Source: Actinophytocola sp050699915
GTDB lineage: Bacteria; Actinomycetota; Actinomycetes; Mycobacteriales; Pseudonocardiaceae
Length of the DNA: 31,098 nt
Assembly: GCF_050699915.1 (NCBI RefSeq)
Contig: NZ_JBOHGA010000061.1
Location: 1 to 31,098 of the forward strand
Direction of reading: 5' to 3'
Each line of letters starts with the position of its first letter. Position 1 is the first letter of the stretch. This document shows, piece after piece, positions 21,659 through 29,337 of the stretch. Position numbers and translations under genes: made by a program. Below the pieces are notes generated by a model, which saw only the letters and a program-made list of their open reading frames with translations, ran no database searches and had not been told where the DNA came from.

Positions 21659-22596
21659 CAGCGTGACACCGGCGGGATCTTGTCCGACCGCACCCACACG
21701 CCCGGCCGCTGCTCCCAGAACAGCTGCACCAGCACGCCGCCGGTCTGCTTGGGGTGGATGAACGTGTGCCGCCACCGCGCGCCGTCGGTGACACCCTCGT
21801 CGGTGTCGAACGTCGGGATGTCGTGGTGTCGGCAGGCGGCGAGCGCCGAGTCCCAGTCGGCCACCTGGAACGTGACGTGGTGCGCGGCGGCACCGTTGCG
21901 GGCGAGGAACTTGTCGATGAACGAGTCCTCGCCGCGCGGCATGATCACTTCCCAGCAGATGCTCGAGCCCGGCACGTTCAGCACCAGGTCGGCCATGTCG
22001 GGGTGCTCGTCGTCGGGCGTGCGCCACACCTGGACGAAGCCCGCGAGGTCGGCGTACCACCTGGCCAGCTCGTCGCGGTCGCCGAACGCCTGGCAGATGT
22101 GGTCCAGCGCCACCACGCCCAGCGTCGGACCCTCCACAGAGGACGGCTGGATTGCCTTCTGGGCGTCGTCGCCGCACATCGCGAGCGTGCCGGGGCCGCG
22201 GAGCCGGAACAGCACGCCCGGACCGTGCTCGGGCGGGGTCAGCGACGCCTCGACCCACTTGCCCGCCACGCCGTCCGTCGGCTTGATGCCGCGCTCCTCG
22301 AGCTCGGCGACCGCCGCGGTGAGGTCCGGCACCTCGACGCCGACGTGGTGCAGCCCGGGCCGCCCGCCGTGGTCGTCCAGCCACGTCTGCAGCGGCGAGG
22401 AGGCATCGGTGGGGGAGAGCACCATCCAGGAGTGGCCCCAGCTGCCGTGCACCTCGAGCCGGACGCCGCGGGTGCCCGCCTCCGCGTTGTCCCACCGGGA
22501 GGTGGCGCGGAACCCGAACACCTTCTCCAGCAGCGAGACCTGCGCGTCGAGGTCGGGCACGACCTGGGCGACGTGGTCGATTCGGTAGATATGCAA
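21658..22596 (-). CDS. Double VOC (glyoxalase/dioxygenase fold) protein
   Basis: A 312-residue protein with two vicinal-oxygen-chelate domains. The first runs from IYRIDHVAQVVPDLDAQVSL to about residue 135 with PGLHHVGVEVPDL; the second starts at VVALDHICQAFGDRDELARW and holds AAHHVTFQVADWDSALAA and FIHPKQTGGVLVQLFW. The second half resembles methylmalonyl-CoA epimerase and HPPD-like proteins, and conserved His and Glu could bind a metal. The reaction is unknown; the acyl-CoA operon suggests a CoA ester or a ring-cleavage product. The start is TTG at 22596 with GAGAGG 8 bp upstream; no ATG or GTG fits. It starts 12 bp after the hydratase stop. Confidence 0.88.
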   Translation of the reverse strand: MHIYRIDHVAQVVPDLDAQVSLLEKVFGFRATSRWDNAEAGTRGVRLEVHGSWGHSWMVLSPTDASSPLQTWLDDHGGRPGLHHVGVEVPDLTAAVAELEERGIKPTDGVAGKWVEASLTPPEHGPGVLFRLRGPGTLAMCGDDAQKAIQPSSVEGPTLGVVALDHICQAFGDRDELARWYADLAGFVQVWRTPDDEHPDMADLVLNVPGSSICWEVIMPRGEDSFIDKFLARNGAAAHHVTFQVADWDSALAACRHHDIPTFDTDEGVTDGARWRHTFIHPKQTGGVLVQLFWEQRPGVWVRSDKIPPVSR

Positions 22597-22608
22597 GGAA
22601 TTGACCTC

Positions 22609-23367
22609 TCAACTCGGGTGCGGCTCGATCCAGTCGTACTCGTTGTCCACGAGCTCCTTGACCAGCCGAAGGTTGTAGCGGTTCATCGCGGCGATCCGCT
22701 CGGCGAGCTCGCCGACCTTCTGGTCGAAGTCGGCCGCCGGGAACACGCTGTTGACCAGCCCGAACTCTAGCGCCCGGGCCGCGTCCATGCGCACGCCGGT
22801 AAACAGCATCTCCTTGGCACGCGACTTGCCGACGCGCTTCGGCAGCCGCTTCACGCCGCCCCAGCCGGGTGCCGAGCCGCCGAACGCGGGCTGGTCCGGG
22901 TCAGGCTCGCCGTTCATGAACTTCGGCTGGTACGGCGGGCGCGCCGACAGCGTGATCTCGACCAGTCCGAGCTTGGCGTTGTCCGCGGCGACGATGAAGT
23001 CCGCCGCGAGCGCGAGCTCCAGCCCGCCCCCGACCGCGTAGCCGTGGACGGCCGCGATCACCGGCACCGACGTCCGCTCGATGAGCGAGAAGGTCTTCTC
23101 GCCGAGCCTGCCCTGCTCGACGCGCTCAGCCGGGGTGAGGCCCTCGGACCACTTCACGTCCATGCCGGCGCAGAACGCCCGGTCGCCGGCGCCGCGCAGG
23201 ACCGCGACACACACGTCCTGGTCGTCGTCGATCTCGGTGAAGATCGCTCGCAGCTCGTGCATGCCATCCGGCGTCAGCGCGTTCAGCTTGTCCGGCCGGT
23301 TCAGCGTGATCCAGGCGACGCGCTCTTTGATCTGCACGTCAAGGGTTTCGTATGACATGTTCTCCAT
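22609..23367 (-). CDS. Enoyl-CoA hydratase/isomerase (crotonase) family protein
   Basis: A 252-residue crotonase. It begins VAWITLNRPDKLNALTPDGM. The oxyanion-hole segments are GDRAFCAGMDVKW and HGYAVGGGLELALAADFIVA, followed by AKLGLVEITLSARPPYQPKF. An insert, MNGEPDPDQPAFGGSAPGWG, stands before the GGVKRLPKRVGKSRAKEMLF segment and is unusual in plain enoyl-CoA hydratases, so the substrate may be unusual as well. The start is ATG 23367 or the second ATG at 23358. It lies between the large acyl-CoA dehydrogenase (12 bp upstream) and the VOC gene in the same operon, as expected for a beta-oxidation-like sequence. Confidence 0.92.
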   Translation of the reverse strand: MENMSYETLDVQIKERVAWITLNRPDKLNALTPDGMHELRAIFTEIDDDQDVCVAVLRGAGDRAFCAGMDVKWSEGLTPAERVEQGRLGEKTFSLIERTSVPVIAAVHGYAVGGGLELALAADFIVAADNAKLGLVEITLSARPPYQPKFMNGEPDPDQPAFGGSAPGWGGVKRLPKRVGKSRAKEMLFTGVRMDAARALEFGLVNSVFPAADFDQKVGELAERIAAMNRYNLRLVKELVDNEYDWIEPHPS

Positions 23368-23379
23368 CTTCCGACAGGT

Positions 23380-24606
23380 TCAACTTCTGGGCAGGCCGAG
23401 GCCGCGGGTGGCGATGACGTTGCGCTGGATCTCCGTTGTGCCGCCGAGGAAAGTTGCCGCGACGGCGTCGAGGCGCAGGTGCGTGAAGGCGGCGCCGAGG
23501 GGGCCGCCGGCCCGGTCCCACAGCTCCGCGTTCGGCCCGAACGCGTCCGCGCCGGTGCGCGCGAGGCGGCTTGCGAGCTCCGCGCCGAACAGCTGGTTGA
23601 CCGACGCCTCGTAGCCCGGCACCTCGCCGCTGACCTGCTTGGACACCGTGTAGCGGGCGAGGTTGTAGAGCACCCGGACCTCGGCGTACCGGCGGGCGAT
23701 CTCGTGTCGCAGCCGTTCGCGGTCCGGCCGCAGGTACGGGCCGTTCTCCTTCACGTAGGTGACCAAAGTGGACAGGGCCTGCTCGAACTTGACCGTGGCG
23801 CCGATGCCGGCCCGCTCGAAGCTCAGCGCGTCCATGGCGACGTACCAGCCGCGGTTCTCCTCGCCGACCCGGTTCGCGACCGGGATGCGCGCGTCTTCGA
23901 AGAACACCTCGGCGAACGGCACGTCGCCGCGAATGTCGGTGATGGGGCGTACGGTCACGCCGGGTGTCGCCGTGTCCACGAGCAGGAACGTGATGCCCTT
24001 GTGCTTGGGCGCCTCCGGATCGGTTCGCACGAGCACGAACAACCAGTCCGCCTGCACACCGAGGGAGGTCCACACCTTCTGACCGTTGACAACATAGTCA
24101 TCGCCGTCCCGCACCGCCTTCGTGCGCAGCGAGGCCAGGTCCGAGCCGGAGCCCGGCTCGGAGAAGCCCTGCGCCCAGGTCCGCTCGCCGCGCGCGATCG
24201 GTGGCAGGTGCTCGGCCTTCTGCTCCTCGGTGCCGTGCGCGAGCACGGTCGGGCCGAGCAGGAACGCGCCGATTCCGTTCACGGTGGGGACCCGCGCCCG
24301 CATCATCTCCTCCTGCAGGATGAACTCCCGCAGGGCGGACAGACCCGCGCCGCCGTACTCGGCCGGCCAGTGCGGAGTGATCCAACCGCGCTCGGCGAGC
24401 GCCGCGGCCCACCGCTGCGCGCCGTCCCGACGCGCCGGGTCGTCGCTGCGCCGGTCGGCCGGCCAGTTGTAGCCCCACACGTCCTCGGGCTCGAGGCTGT
24501 GTTCGGCGAGCGTGTCCGGCGTGTACTCGGCCGGGAACCGCTCGGCGATGAACGTGCGCACCTCCTCGCGGAACGCGGCCTCCTCGGGAGTGTCCTCCCA
24601 GTTCAT
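23380..24606 (-). CDS. Acyl-CoA dehydrogenase, large subunit
   Basis: A 408-residue FAD-dependent dehydrogenase. Domains in order: N-terminal helices (MNWEDTPEEAAFREEVRTFI), then WPAEYGGAGLSALREFILQE, the FAD/substrate region GFSEPGSGSDLASLRTKAVR, VNGQKVWTSLGVQADWLFVL and GITFLLVDTATPGVTVRPI, and the C-terminal ending FLGGTTEIQRNVIATRGLGL. This is the FadE type with GTTEIQRN near the end. It probably pairs with the small dehydrogenase three genes downstream. ATG at 24606 has GGGAG 4 bp upstream. It follows the acyl-CoA synthetase by 16 bp. Confidence 0.95.
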   Translation of the reverse strand: MNWEDTPEEAAFREEVRTFIAERFPAEYTPDTLAEHSLEPEDVWGYNWPADRRSDDPARRDGAQRWAAALAERGWITPHWPAEYGGAGLSALREFILQEEMMRARVPTVNGIGAFLLGPTVLAHGTEEQKAEHLPPIARGERTWAQGFSEPGSGSDLASLRTKAVRDGDDYVVNGQKVWTSLGVQADWLFVLVRTDPEAPKHKGITFLLVDTATPGVTVRPITDIRGDVPFAEVFFEDARIPVANRVGEENRGWYVAMDALSFERAGIGATVKFEQALSTLVTYVKENGPYLRPDRERLRHEIARRYAEVRVLYNLARYTVSKQVSGEVPGYEASVNQLFGAELASRLARTGADAFGPNAELWDRAGGPLGAAFTHLRLDAVAATFLGGTTEIQRNVIATRGLGLPRS

Positions 24607-24622
24607 GACTCTCCCATTCGGT

Positions 24623-26278
24623 CTACGCCGCCGGCCCGGCGGCGCCGGTCTGTGCTGCTGGTCCCGCGGCGTCGGTGTCGGCTGTCGGGCGGGTGGCCGT
24701 GGCCTGGTCGGCCTCGCGGTCCCATGTGGACGGTGTGATGCCGCGGTTGCCCTCGGCCCGCAGCCGGTACTTGGCGACCTTGTCGGTCGGGGTACGCGGC
24801 AGCGTGTCGAGGAACTCGACGTAGCGGGGCACCATGTACTTCGGCAGCCGCTCGATGCAGAAGTCCACCAGCTCCTCTGGGTCCAGCGTCGCGCCCGGCC
24901 GCAGCACGACCGCGAGCTTCACGTCCTCGTCCTCGAGCTCGGACGGGACGCCGATGGCCGCGCTCTCCAGGATCGCCGGGTGCATGTTGACCTCGCACTC
25001 GAGGTCGAAGGCTGAGATGTTCTCGCCGCGGCGGCGGATCGAGTCCTTCATGCGGTCGAGGAAGTAGAAGTAGCCGTCCTCGTCGCGCCACATGCGGTCG
25101 CCGGTGTGGAACCAGAGGTTGCGGAAGGTCTCCGCGGTCGCCTCCGGCGTGCCGTAGTAGCCGGTGGTGATCACGTACGGCTGCTTGGGCCGCAGCACGA
25201 GCTCACCCGGCTCGCCGGGACCGAGCTCGCGGTCGTGCTCGTCGACCACCGCGGCGACGAACCGTTCGTCGTGGACGGTGCCGCACGAGCCGACGCGCCA
25301 TTCGCCGTAGGGGCTGCCGGTGGCGATGCCGGCCTCGGTGGAGGTGTAGGTCTCGACCGAGCGCACGCCGAACCGCTCGCGCATCGGGGCGTCCAGCGCG
25401 GACTTGCCCATGTAGAACATCTCGAGCGGGTGGTTCTTGTCGTCCGGGGTCGGTTCGCGGTTGAGCAGGATCGGGATCATCGAGAACACGCTCATCGCGA
25501 CCCGCGCGTCGAAGTGGCGGACGTCGTCCCAGAACCGTGAGGCGCTGAACCGCTCGACGACCGCGAGCGCGCCCCCGCCGAGCAGGGCCGACATCATCCC
25601 GTCCCACAGGCCGGCGGCGTGGAAGAGCGGGAGCGGGCAGTAGATCGTCTTGCCCCACCGGTCGAGGTAGTTGAGCGAGTCGTAGGCGCAGGTCAGGGCG
25701 AGCGCGTGGGAGCACATGGCGCCCTTGGACGGCCCGGTCGTGCCGGACGTGTACATGATCGCCTGGAGGTCGGAGAACCGGATGTCGGCCCGCGGCTCCT
25801 CGTCGCCGTGGTCCTCGAGGCTCGCGAGCGAGACGGCGGGCTTGCCGAGCGCCGCGAGCCCGTCGCCGTCGCGGACGACCAGTCCGGTGAGCCCGGGCAG
25901 CCGGTCGGCGACCGGGGGAATCCGGTCCACATAGGACGAGTCGATGATCAGCGTCGTGGCGTCGGAGCTGAACAGGACGTGGCGCAGCAGCTCGCCGCGA
26001 TGAGCGGTGTTGACCGGCACGGCGACCGCCCCGAGCCGCGCGAGCGCGAAGATGACGGGGACGAACTCCGGGCAGTTGGGCAGCATGACCGCGACGTGGT
26101 CGCCCTTCCCGATGCCGAGCGCGATGAGCCCCTGCGCGAGCCGGTTCGCCTGCGCGTGGACGTCGCCGTAGGTCAGCTCGCCGTCGCGGAACTTGAGAAA
26201 AGGCTCGGTCCGGTGACTGTCCGCCCTGGACCGGAGTACGTCGCCGAGAACGAAACTCTCCAACGTCTCCTTGCGCAT
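24623..26278 (-). CDS. AMP-forming acyl-CoA synthetase
   Basis: A 551-residue ligase of the ANL superfamily, which makes acyl-AMP and then acyl-CoA. The nucleotide-binding motif is YTSGTTGPSKGAM (about residues 176-188), then PLPLFHAAGLWDGMMSALL, YTSTEAG, NLWFHTGDRMWRDEDGYFYF and DRMKDSIRRRGENIS; the catalytic Lys is in PRTPTDKVAKYRLR. It resembles CaiC-like ligases. The C-terminal 30 residues are Ala/Pro/Gly-rich with AAGPAAQTGAAGPAA and are not conserved. Start: ATG 26278 (GTG 26281 also possible), but GGAGG lies only 2 bp before the ATG, so a nearby start is not excluded. It is the first gene of the acyl-CoA operon. Confidence 0.93.
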   Translation of the reverse strand: MRKETLESFVLGDVLRSRADSHRTEPFLKFRDGELTYGDVHAQANRLAQGLIALGIGKGDHVAVMLPNCPEFVPVIFALARLGAVAVPVNTAHRGELLRHVLFSSDATTLIIDSSYVDRIPPVADRLPGLTGLVVRDGDGLAALGKPAVSLASLEDHGDEEPRADIRFSDLQAIMYTSGTTGPSKGAMCSHALALTCAYDSLNYLDRWGKTIYCPLPLFHAAGLWDGMMSALLGGGALAVVERFSASRFWDDVRHFDARVAMSVFSMIPILLNREPTPDDKNHPLEMFYMGKSALDAPMRERFGVRSVETYTSTEAGIATGSPYGEWRVGSCGTVHDERFVAAVVDEHDRELGPGEPGELVLRPKQPYVITTGYYGTPEATAETFRNLWFHTGDRMWRDEDGYFYFLDRMKDSIRRRGENISAFDLECEVNMHPAILESAAIGVPSELEDEDVKLAVVLRPGATLDPEELVDFCIERLPKYMVPRYVEFLDTLPRTPTDKVAKYRLRAEGNRGITPSTWDREADQATATRPTADTDAAGPAAQTGAAGPAA

Positions 26279-26403
26279 CACACCTCCGCTGGCGCCCCGG
26301 GGCGCGGCGGGGTGGCGGCAGGGAGTGCACCGCCCTCGCGCTCACGAGACTCGCACCGTTAGCCCCATCCGAGCATGAATCGCACGGCTGCGCCACCCTC
26401 GGG

Positions 26404-26450
26404 TGACCTGCGCCTCGTAGCGGGAGAGTGATAACCGCAGGTCAACCTGC
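26404..26450 (-). promoter_or_regulatory. Operator/promoter region of the acyl-CoA operon
   Basis: GCAGGTCAACCTGC at 26437-26450 is a perfect palindrome with 6-bp arms and a 2-bp centre, as bound by TetR-type dimers. A further copy of the half-site, TGACCTGC, lies at 26404-26411, inverted relative to GCAGGTCA at 26437-26444 and 33 bp away. On the minus strand TTGACC inside the palindrome is a good -35; the -10 is unclear (TACGAG is one candidate). The regulator is not in the window. Confidence 0.45.
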
Positions 26451-26525
26451 CTGAGCTGGCCTCCGGCCCCCGATCACCAGCTTACCGCGACCACACGACA
26501 AGACCCGACGAAAGAGGGTGGCGCC

Positions 26526-26534
26526 TGTGGACAG
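26526..26534 (-). other. DnaA-box-like 9-mer (inverted)
   Basis: CTGTCCACA on the minus strand, one base from the actinobacterial DnaA box TTGTCCACA. It lies 27 bp before the first box of the repeat array and points the other way. Confidence 0.5.
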
Positions 26535-26552
26535 CACCGCTCCACCCGCCAC

Positions 26553-26850
26553 TTGTCCACAGCCGGCCCTCGAACCCCCGAACCTGTCAGCCCTCGCTCC
26601 TAGACTGGAAAGCGGGGGGCCCCGCGAGTCCGGAGTTGTCCACAGGTGCCGGTGTTGAGCAGCCGGAACTGCCAGTGGTGCTGGCTAGACTGGCGCGCGG
26701 GGGGCCCCCGCGTGCTCGGCGTGGTTTCGCGGGCCTGAGCGGGCCGAACGGGGCAAGATCGCAAGCTGTCCACAGGTTGGCGCTGACTCGCGCAGAACTG
26801 TCGGCCTGGCTAGCTAGGCTGGATTTCGGGGGCCGGAGGCCGCTCGGGCG
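26553..26850 (+). repeat. Array of three DnaA-box / TA-box / GC-run units
   Basis: Unit 1: TTGTCCACA at 26553, TAGACT at 26601, hairpin GCGGGG-GG-CCCCGC at 26612-26625. Unit 2: TTGTCCACA at 26636, TAGACT at 26686, hairpin CGCGGGGG-G-CCCCCGCG at 26696-26712. Unit 3: CTGTCCACA at 26766, TAGGCT at 26815, then a degenerate CGGGGGCCGG. The 9-mer and TA box are 48, 50 and 49 bp apart. Between them each unit keeps GAAC-(C)TG(T/C)C(A/G)G, and CTAG(A/G)CTGG surrounds the TA box. The array fills most of the 575-bp gap between the acyl-CoA synthetase start and the methyltransferase end, and no gene follows any unit. Confidence 0.75.
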
Positions 26851-26857
26851 ATCACGG

Positions 26858-27640
26858 CTAGTCGGCTCGGCGGCCCATCGCGGCCACCGTCAGCCAGGTG
26901 TAGTCCACGTACGACGGATCCGCGTACGCGGCGTAGGCGGTCGCCATCTCGTCCGCCGTCGCGGCGCCGCTGTCCACCGCGGGCTCCTCGACCAGCCGGT
27001 TCGTCGCCGCGAGCCAGCGGGCCATGGGAGCACCGCCGCGGGTCGGGACCACGTGCGCCTCCGCCGTGCAGTCGACCAGACCGGCGTCCTCCAGCGGCAG
27101 CGGCAGCCGCCGGGCCCAGGTCGGGTTCGTGCCGACCAACCGCGACATCATCGCCGCCATCGCGGTCAGCGCCCGGCCCACCACCGGATCGCTCGCCAGC
27201 TCCGGCGCCGGCGCGCCGCACTCGACGACCAGCCAACCGCCCGGCTTCAGCCACGACGCCATCCGCCGCAGCGCCTCCTCCCGCCGCGTCAGGTGCTCCA
27301 GCACGAACCGCGAATGGATCAGGTCGAACTCGCCGGGCGGCTCGTCCACGGTCACGTCGTGGTACATCACCCGGATGCCGCTCGACGCCAGCGGCTCCAG
27401 GAAGTCCGTGCTCATGTCGGTCGCGGTGACGTTCCCCGGCCCCGCCCGGTCCGCCAGCATCCGCGCCACCGACCCGGCCCCCGCGCCGATCTCCAGGCAC
27501 TGCCACCCGGGCGCCACCCCGACCCGGTCCAGCAGCTGCGCGCTGAACGGGTCGAAGACCTCCTGGAGCAGCGTGAGCCGCTCGTGCTCGACCTGAGCCC
27601 TTGTGTCGACATACGAGGTCCAGCTCACCGACTCCGTCAT
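26858..27640 (-). CDS. Class I SAM-dependent methyltransferase
   Basis: A 260-residue methyltransferase. The SAM-binding motif is CLEIGAGAGSVARMLADR (about residues 48-65), followed by the acidic NVTATDMSTDFLEPL, then GEFDLIHSRFVLEHLTRREE and MASWLKPGGWLVVECGAP. This is the UbiE/type-11 pattern. The C-terminal part (ARRLPLPLEDAGLVDCTAEA) is likely the substrate side; the substrate is unknown. ATG at 27640 has no SD; TACGAT (27654-27649) ends 8 bp before it, so a near-leaderless transcript is likely. It is divergent from the FAH-family gene, with 106 bp between starts, and its stop abuts the repeat array. Confidence 0.9.
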   Translation of the reverse strand: MTESVSWTSYVDTRAQVEHERLTLLQEVFDPFSAQLLDRVGVAPGWQCLEIGAGAGSVARMLADRAGPGNVTATDMSTDFLEPLASSGIRVMYHDVTVDEPPGEFDLIHSRFVLEHLTRREEALRRMASWLKPGGWLVVECGAPAPELASDPVVGRALTAMAAMMSRLVGTNPTWARRLPLPLEDAGLVDCTAEAHVVPTRGGAPMARWLAATNRLVEEPAVDSGAATADEMATAYAAYADPSYVDYTWLTVAAMGRRAD

Positions 27641-27648
27641 GGTCCCGG

Positions 27649-27713
27649 ATCGTACGCGGACGACCGGGTCCGACAGTGAGTAAGTCGGCCGCACGCCGGT
27701 ACCCGGCCTAGAG
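27649..27713. promoter_or_regulatory. Divergent promoters of the methyltransferase and FAH-lut operon
   Basis: On the minus strand TACGAT (27654-27649) ends 8 bp before the methyltransferase ATG. On the plus strand TAGAGT (27708-27713) is a -10 box that would give a leader of about 27 nt with GGGAG before the FAH start. No strong operator palindrome was seen between them. Confidence 0.4.
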
Positions 27714-27746
27714 TGTGCAACTGAACGACACGATGGGAGCTCTGCC

Positions 27747-28595
27747 TTGCGGCTCATGCGAGTTGGCGCCCCGGGCGCCGAGCGGCCGGTGGTGCTGGAC
27801 GACCAGGACCAGGCCTTCGCGCTAGACCAGGAGATCGACGGGGCGTTCCTCGCGGCCGACGGCATCGCCCGGACGCGGGCCGCGCTCGACGCGGGCGAGC
27901 TGGCCGCCGTGGACATCGCCGGCGAGCGGGTCGGCGCGCCGATCGCCCGCCCTCCGGCGGTGGTCTGCATCGGGATGAACTACGCGGCGCACGCGGCCGA
28001 GGCCGGCGGGGCGGAGCCCACGCAGCCGGTGGTCTTCCTCAAGCACCCCAACACGGTCGTCGGACCCCACGACGACGTGCTGGTCCCGCGCGGCGCGACG
28101 AAGGTCGACTGGGAGGTCGAGCTGGGCGTGGTGATCGGCCGCCGCGCCCGCTACCTCGAGTCGGCCGAGGACGCGCTGGCCTGCGTGGCCGGCTACGTGC
28201 TGTCCAACGACGTGTCCGAGCGTGAGTACCAGCTCGACCCGGGCGTCTCGGGTGGACAGTGGAGCAAGGGCAAGTGCGCGGAGACGTTCAACCCGCTCGG
28301 CCCGTGGCTGGTGCCGGCCGGCGACGTGGGCGACCCGCAGACGCTGGGCCTGCGCTCGTTCGTCAACGGCGAGCCGCGGCAGGACTCGACGACCGCGGAC
28401 ATGCTGTTCGACGTCGCGACGCTGGTGGCGCACCTGTCGCGGTTCATGGTGCTCGAACCGGGCGACCTGCTGAACACGGGCACCCCGCGGGGCGTCGCGC
28501 TGTCCGGCCGGTTCCCGTACCTTTCGGTCGGCGACGTGATGGAGATCGAGATCGACGGCCTCGGTCGGCAGCGGTCGGTGCTCGTCAAGGCCTGA
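27747..28595 (+). CDS. Fumarylacetoacetate hydrolase family protein
   Basis: A 282-residue metal-dependent hydrolase or decarboxylase of the FAH fold. It has VVCIGMNYAAHAAEAG, PVVFLKHPNTVVGPHDDVLV and the metal-binding Glu/Asp segment KVDWEVELGVVIGRRAR. Later come GYVLSNDVSEREYQL, GQWSKGKCAETFNPLGPWLV and GDLLNTGTPRGVAL. The GQWSKGKC.ETF segment is typical of the group with 2,4-diketo-3-deoxy-sugar-acid and ureidoglycolate-like members. The start is TTG 27747 behind GGGAG; ATG 27756 is an alternative. It heads an operon with lutA (10 bp downstream), lutB and lutC, which suggests a 2,4-diketo acid substrate that yields pyruvate, or lactate plus pyruvate (inference). Confidence 0.92.
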   Translation: MRLMRVGAPGAERPVVLDDQDQAFALDQEIDGAFLAADGIARTRAALDAGELAAVDIAGERVGAPIARPPAVVCIGMNYAAHAAEAGGAEPTQPVVFLKHPNTVVGPHDDVLVPRGATKVDWEVELGVVIGRRARYLESAEDALACVAGYVLSNDVSEREYQLDPGVSGGQWSKGKCAETFNPLGPWLVPAGDVGDPQTLGLRSFVNGEPRQDSTTADMLFDVATLVAHLSRFMVLEPGDLLNTGTPRGVALSGRFPYLSVGDVMEIEIDGLGRQRSVLVKA

Positions 28596-28605
28596 GGGGA
28601 GTGCG

Positions 28606-29337
28606 GTGGCAACGCGGGTCGCGTTGATGGCCACGTGTCTCACCGACACGTTCTACCCGGACACCGCGCGCGCCGTGGTCCGGCTGCTGGAGCGGCTGGG
28701 CTGCACGGTCGAGTTCCCCGCGGCGCAGACGTGCTGCGGCCAGATGCACTACAACACCGGCTACCGGCGCCAGGCGGCGACGCTGGCCCGCCGGACCGCG
28801 AAGGCGTTCGACGGCTACGACGCCGTGGTCGCGCCGTCCGGCTCGTGCGTCGGGATGGTCCGCGACCTCTACCCCGGCCTGCACCGCTCGACCACGTCGG
28901 TCGCGGCGCGGACCTACGAGCTGTCCGAGCTGCTCGTCGACGTGCTCGGGGTGACCGATGTCGGCGCCTACTTCCCGCACCGGGTCACCTACCACCCGAC
29001 CTGCCACTCGCTGCGCATGCTCGGCGTGGGGGACAAGCCGCTCGCGCTGCTGCGGGCGGTGCGCGGGCTGGACCTCGTCGAGCTGCCGGGGGCGGCGTCG
29101 TGCTGCGGGTTCGGCGGCACGTTCGCGGTGAAGAACGCGGAGACGTCGACGGCGATGCTCGCCGACAAGATGCGGGGCGTCCTCGACACCCGCGCGCAGG
29201 TGCTGACCGCCGGCGACAACTCGTGCCTGATGCACATCGGCGGCGGGCTGTCCCGGCTCAACACCGGGGTGCGCGCACTGCATCTCGCGGAGATCCTGGC
29301 CAGCACGGAGGAGGAGCCATGGGTCGCAACCCCGTGA
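28606..29337 (+). CDS. lutA: LutA-type (Fe-S)-binding CCG-domain protein
   Basis: A 243-residue protein with two cysteine-rich CCG domains: AAQTCCGQMHYNTG near residue 40-50 and GAASCCGFGGTFAVKN near 163-178, plus YHPTCHSLRML. It starts VALMATCLTDTFYPDTARAV as LutA/YkgE proteins do. LutA, LutB and LutC together oxidise L-lactate to pyruvate in other bacteria; the CCG domains resemble those of the heterodisulfide reductase and glycolate oxidase GlcF, and bind Fe-S or carry redox cysteines. GTG at 28606 has GGGGAG upstream. It overlaps lutB by 19 bp. With a FAH-family gene in front, the real substrate could be a 3-deoxy-sugar acid instead of lactate. Confidence 0.93.
   Translation: MATRVALMATCLTDTFYPDTARAVVRLLERLGCTVEFPAAQTCCGQMHYNTGYRRQAATLARRTAKAFDGYDAVVAPSGSCVGMVRDLYPGLHRSTTSVAARTYELSELLVDVLGVTDVGAYFPHRVTYHPTCHSLRMLGVGDKPLALLRAVRGLDLVELPGAASCCGFGGTFAVKNAETSTAMLADKMRGVLDTRAQVLTAGDNSCLMHIGGGLSRLNTGVRALHLAEILASTEEEPWVATP

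Noticed and set aside
26553..26850. CRISPR array
   Set aside because: The repeated parts are scattered motifs with unequal unit lengths; there are no identical 25-37 bp repeats with uniform spacers and no cas gene.
26282..26857. Chromosomal replication origin (oriC)
   Set aside because: There are DnaA-box-like 9-mers, but only four, and dnaA, dnaN, rpmH or parA/parB are absent, the neighbours are catabolic genes, and no AT-rich unwinding region is seen.
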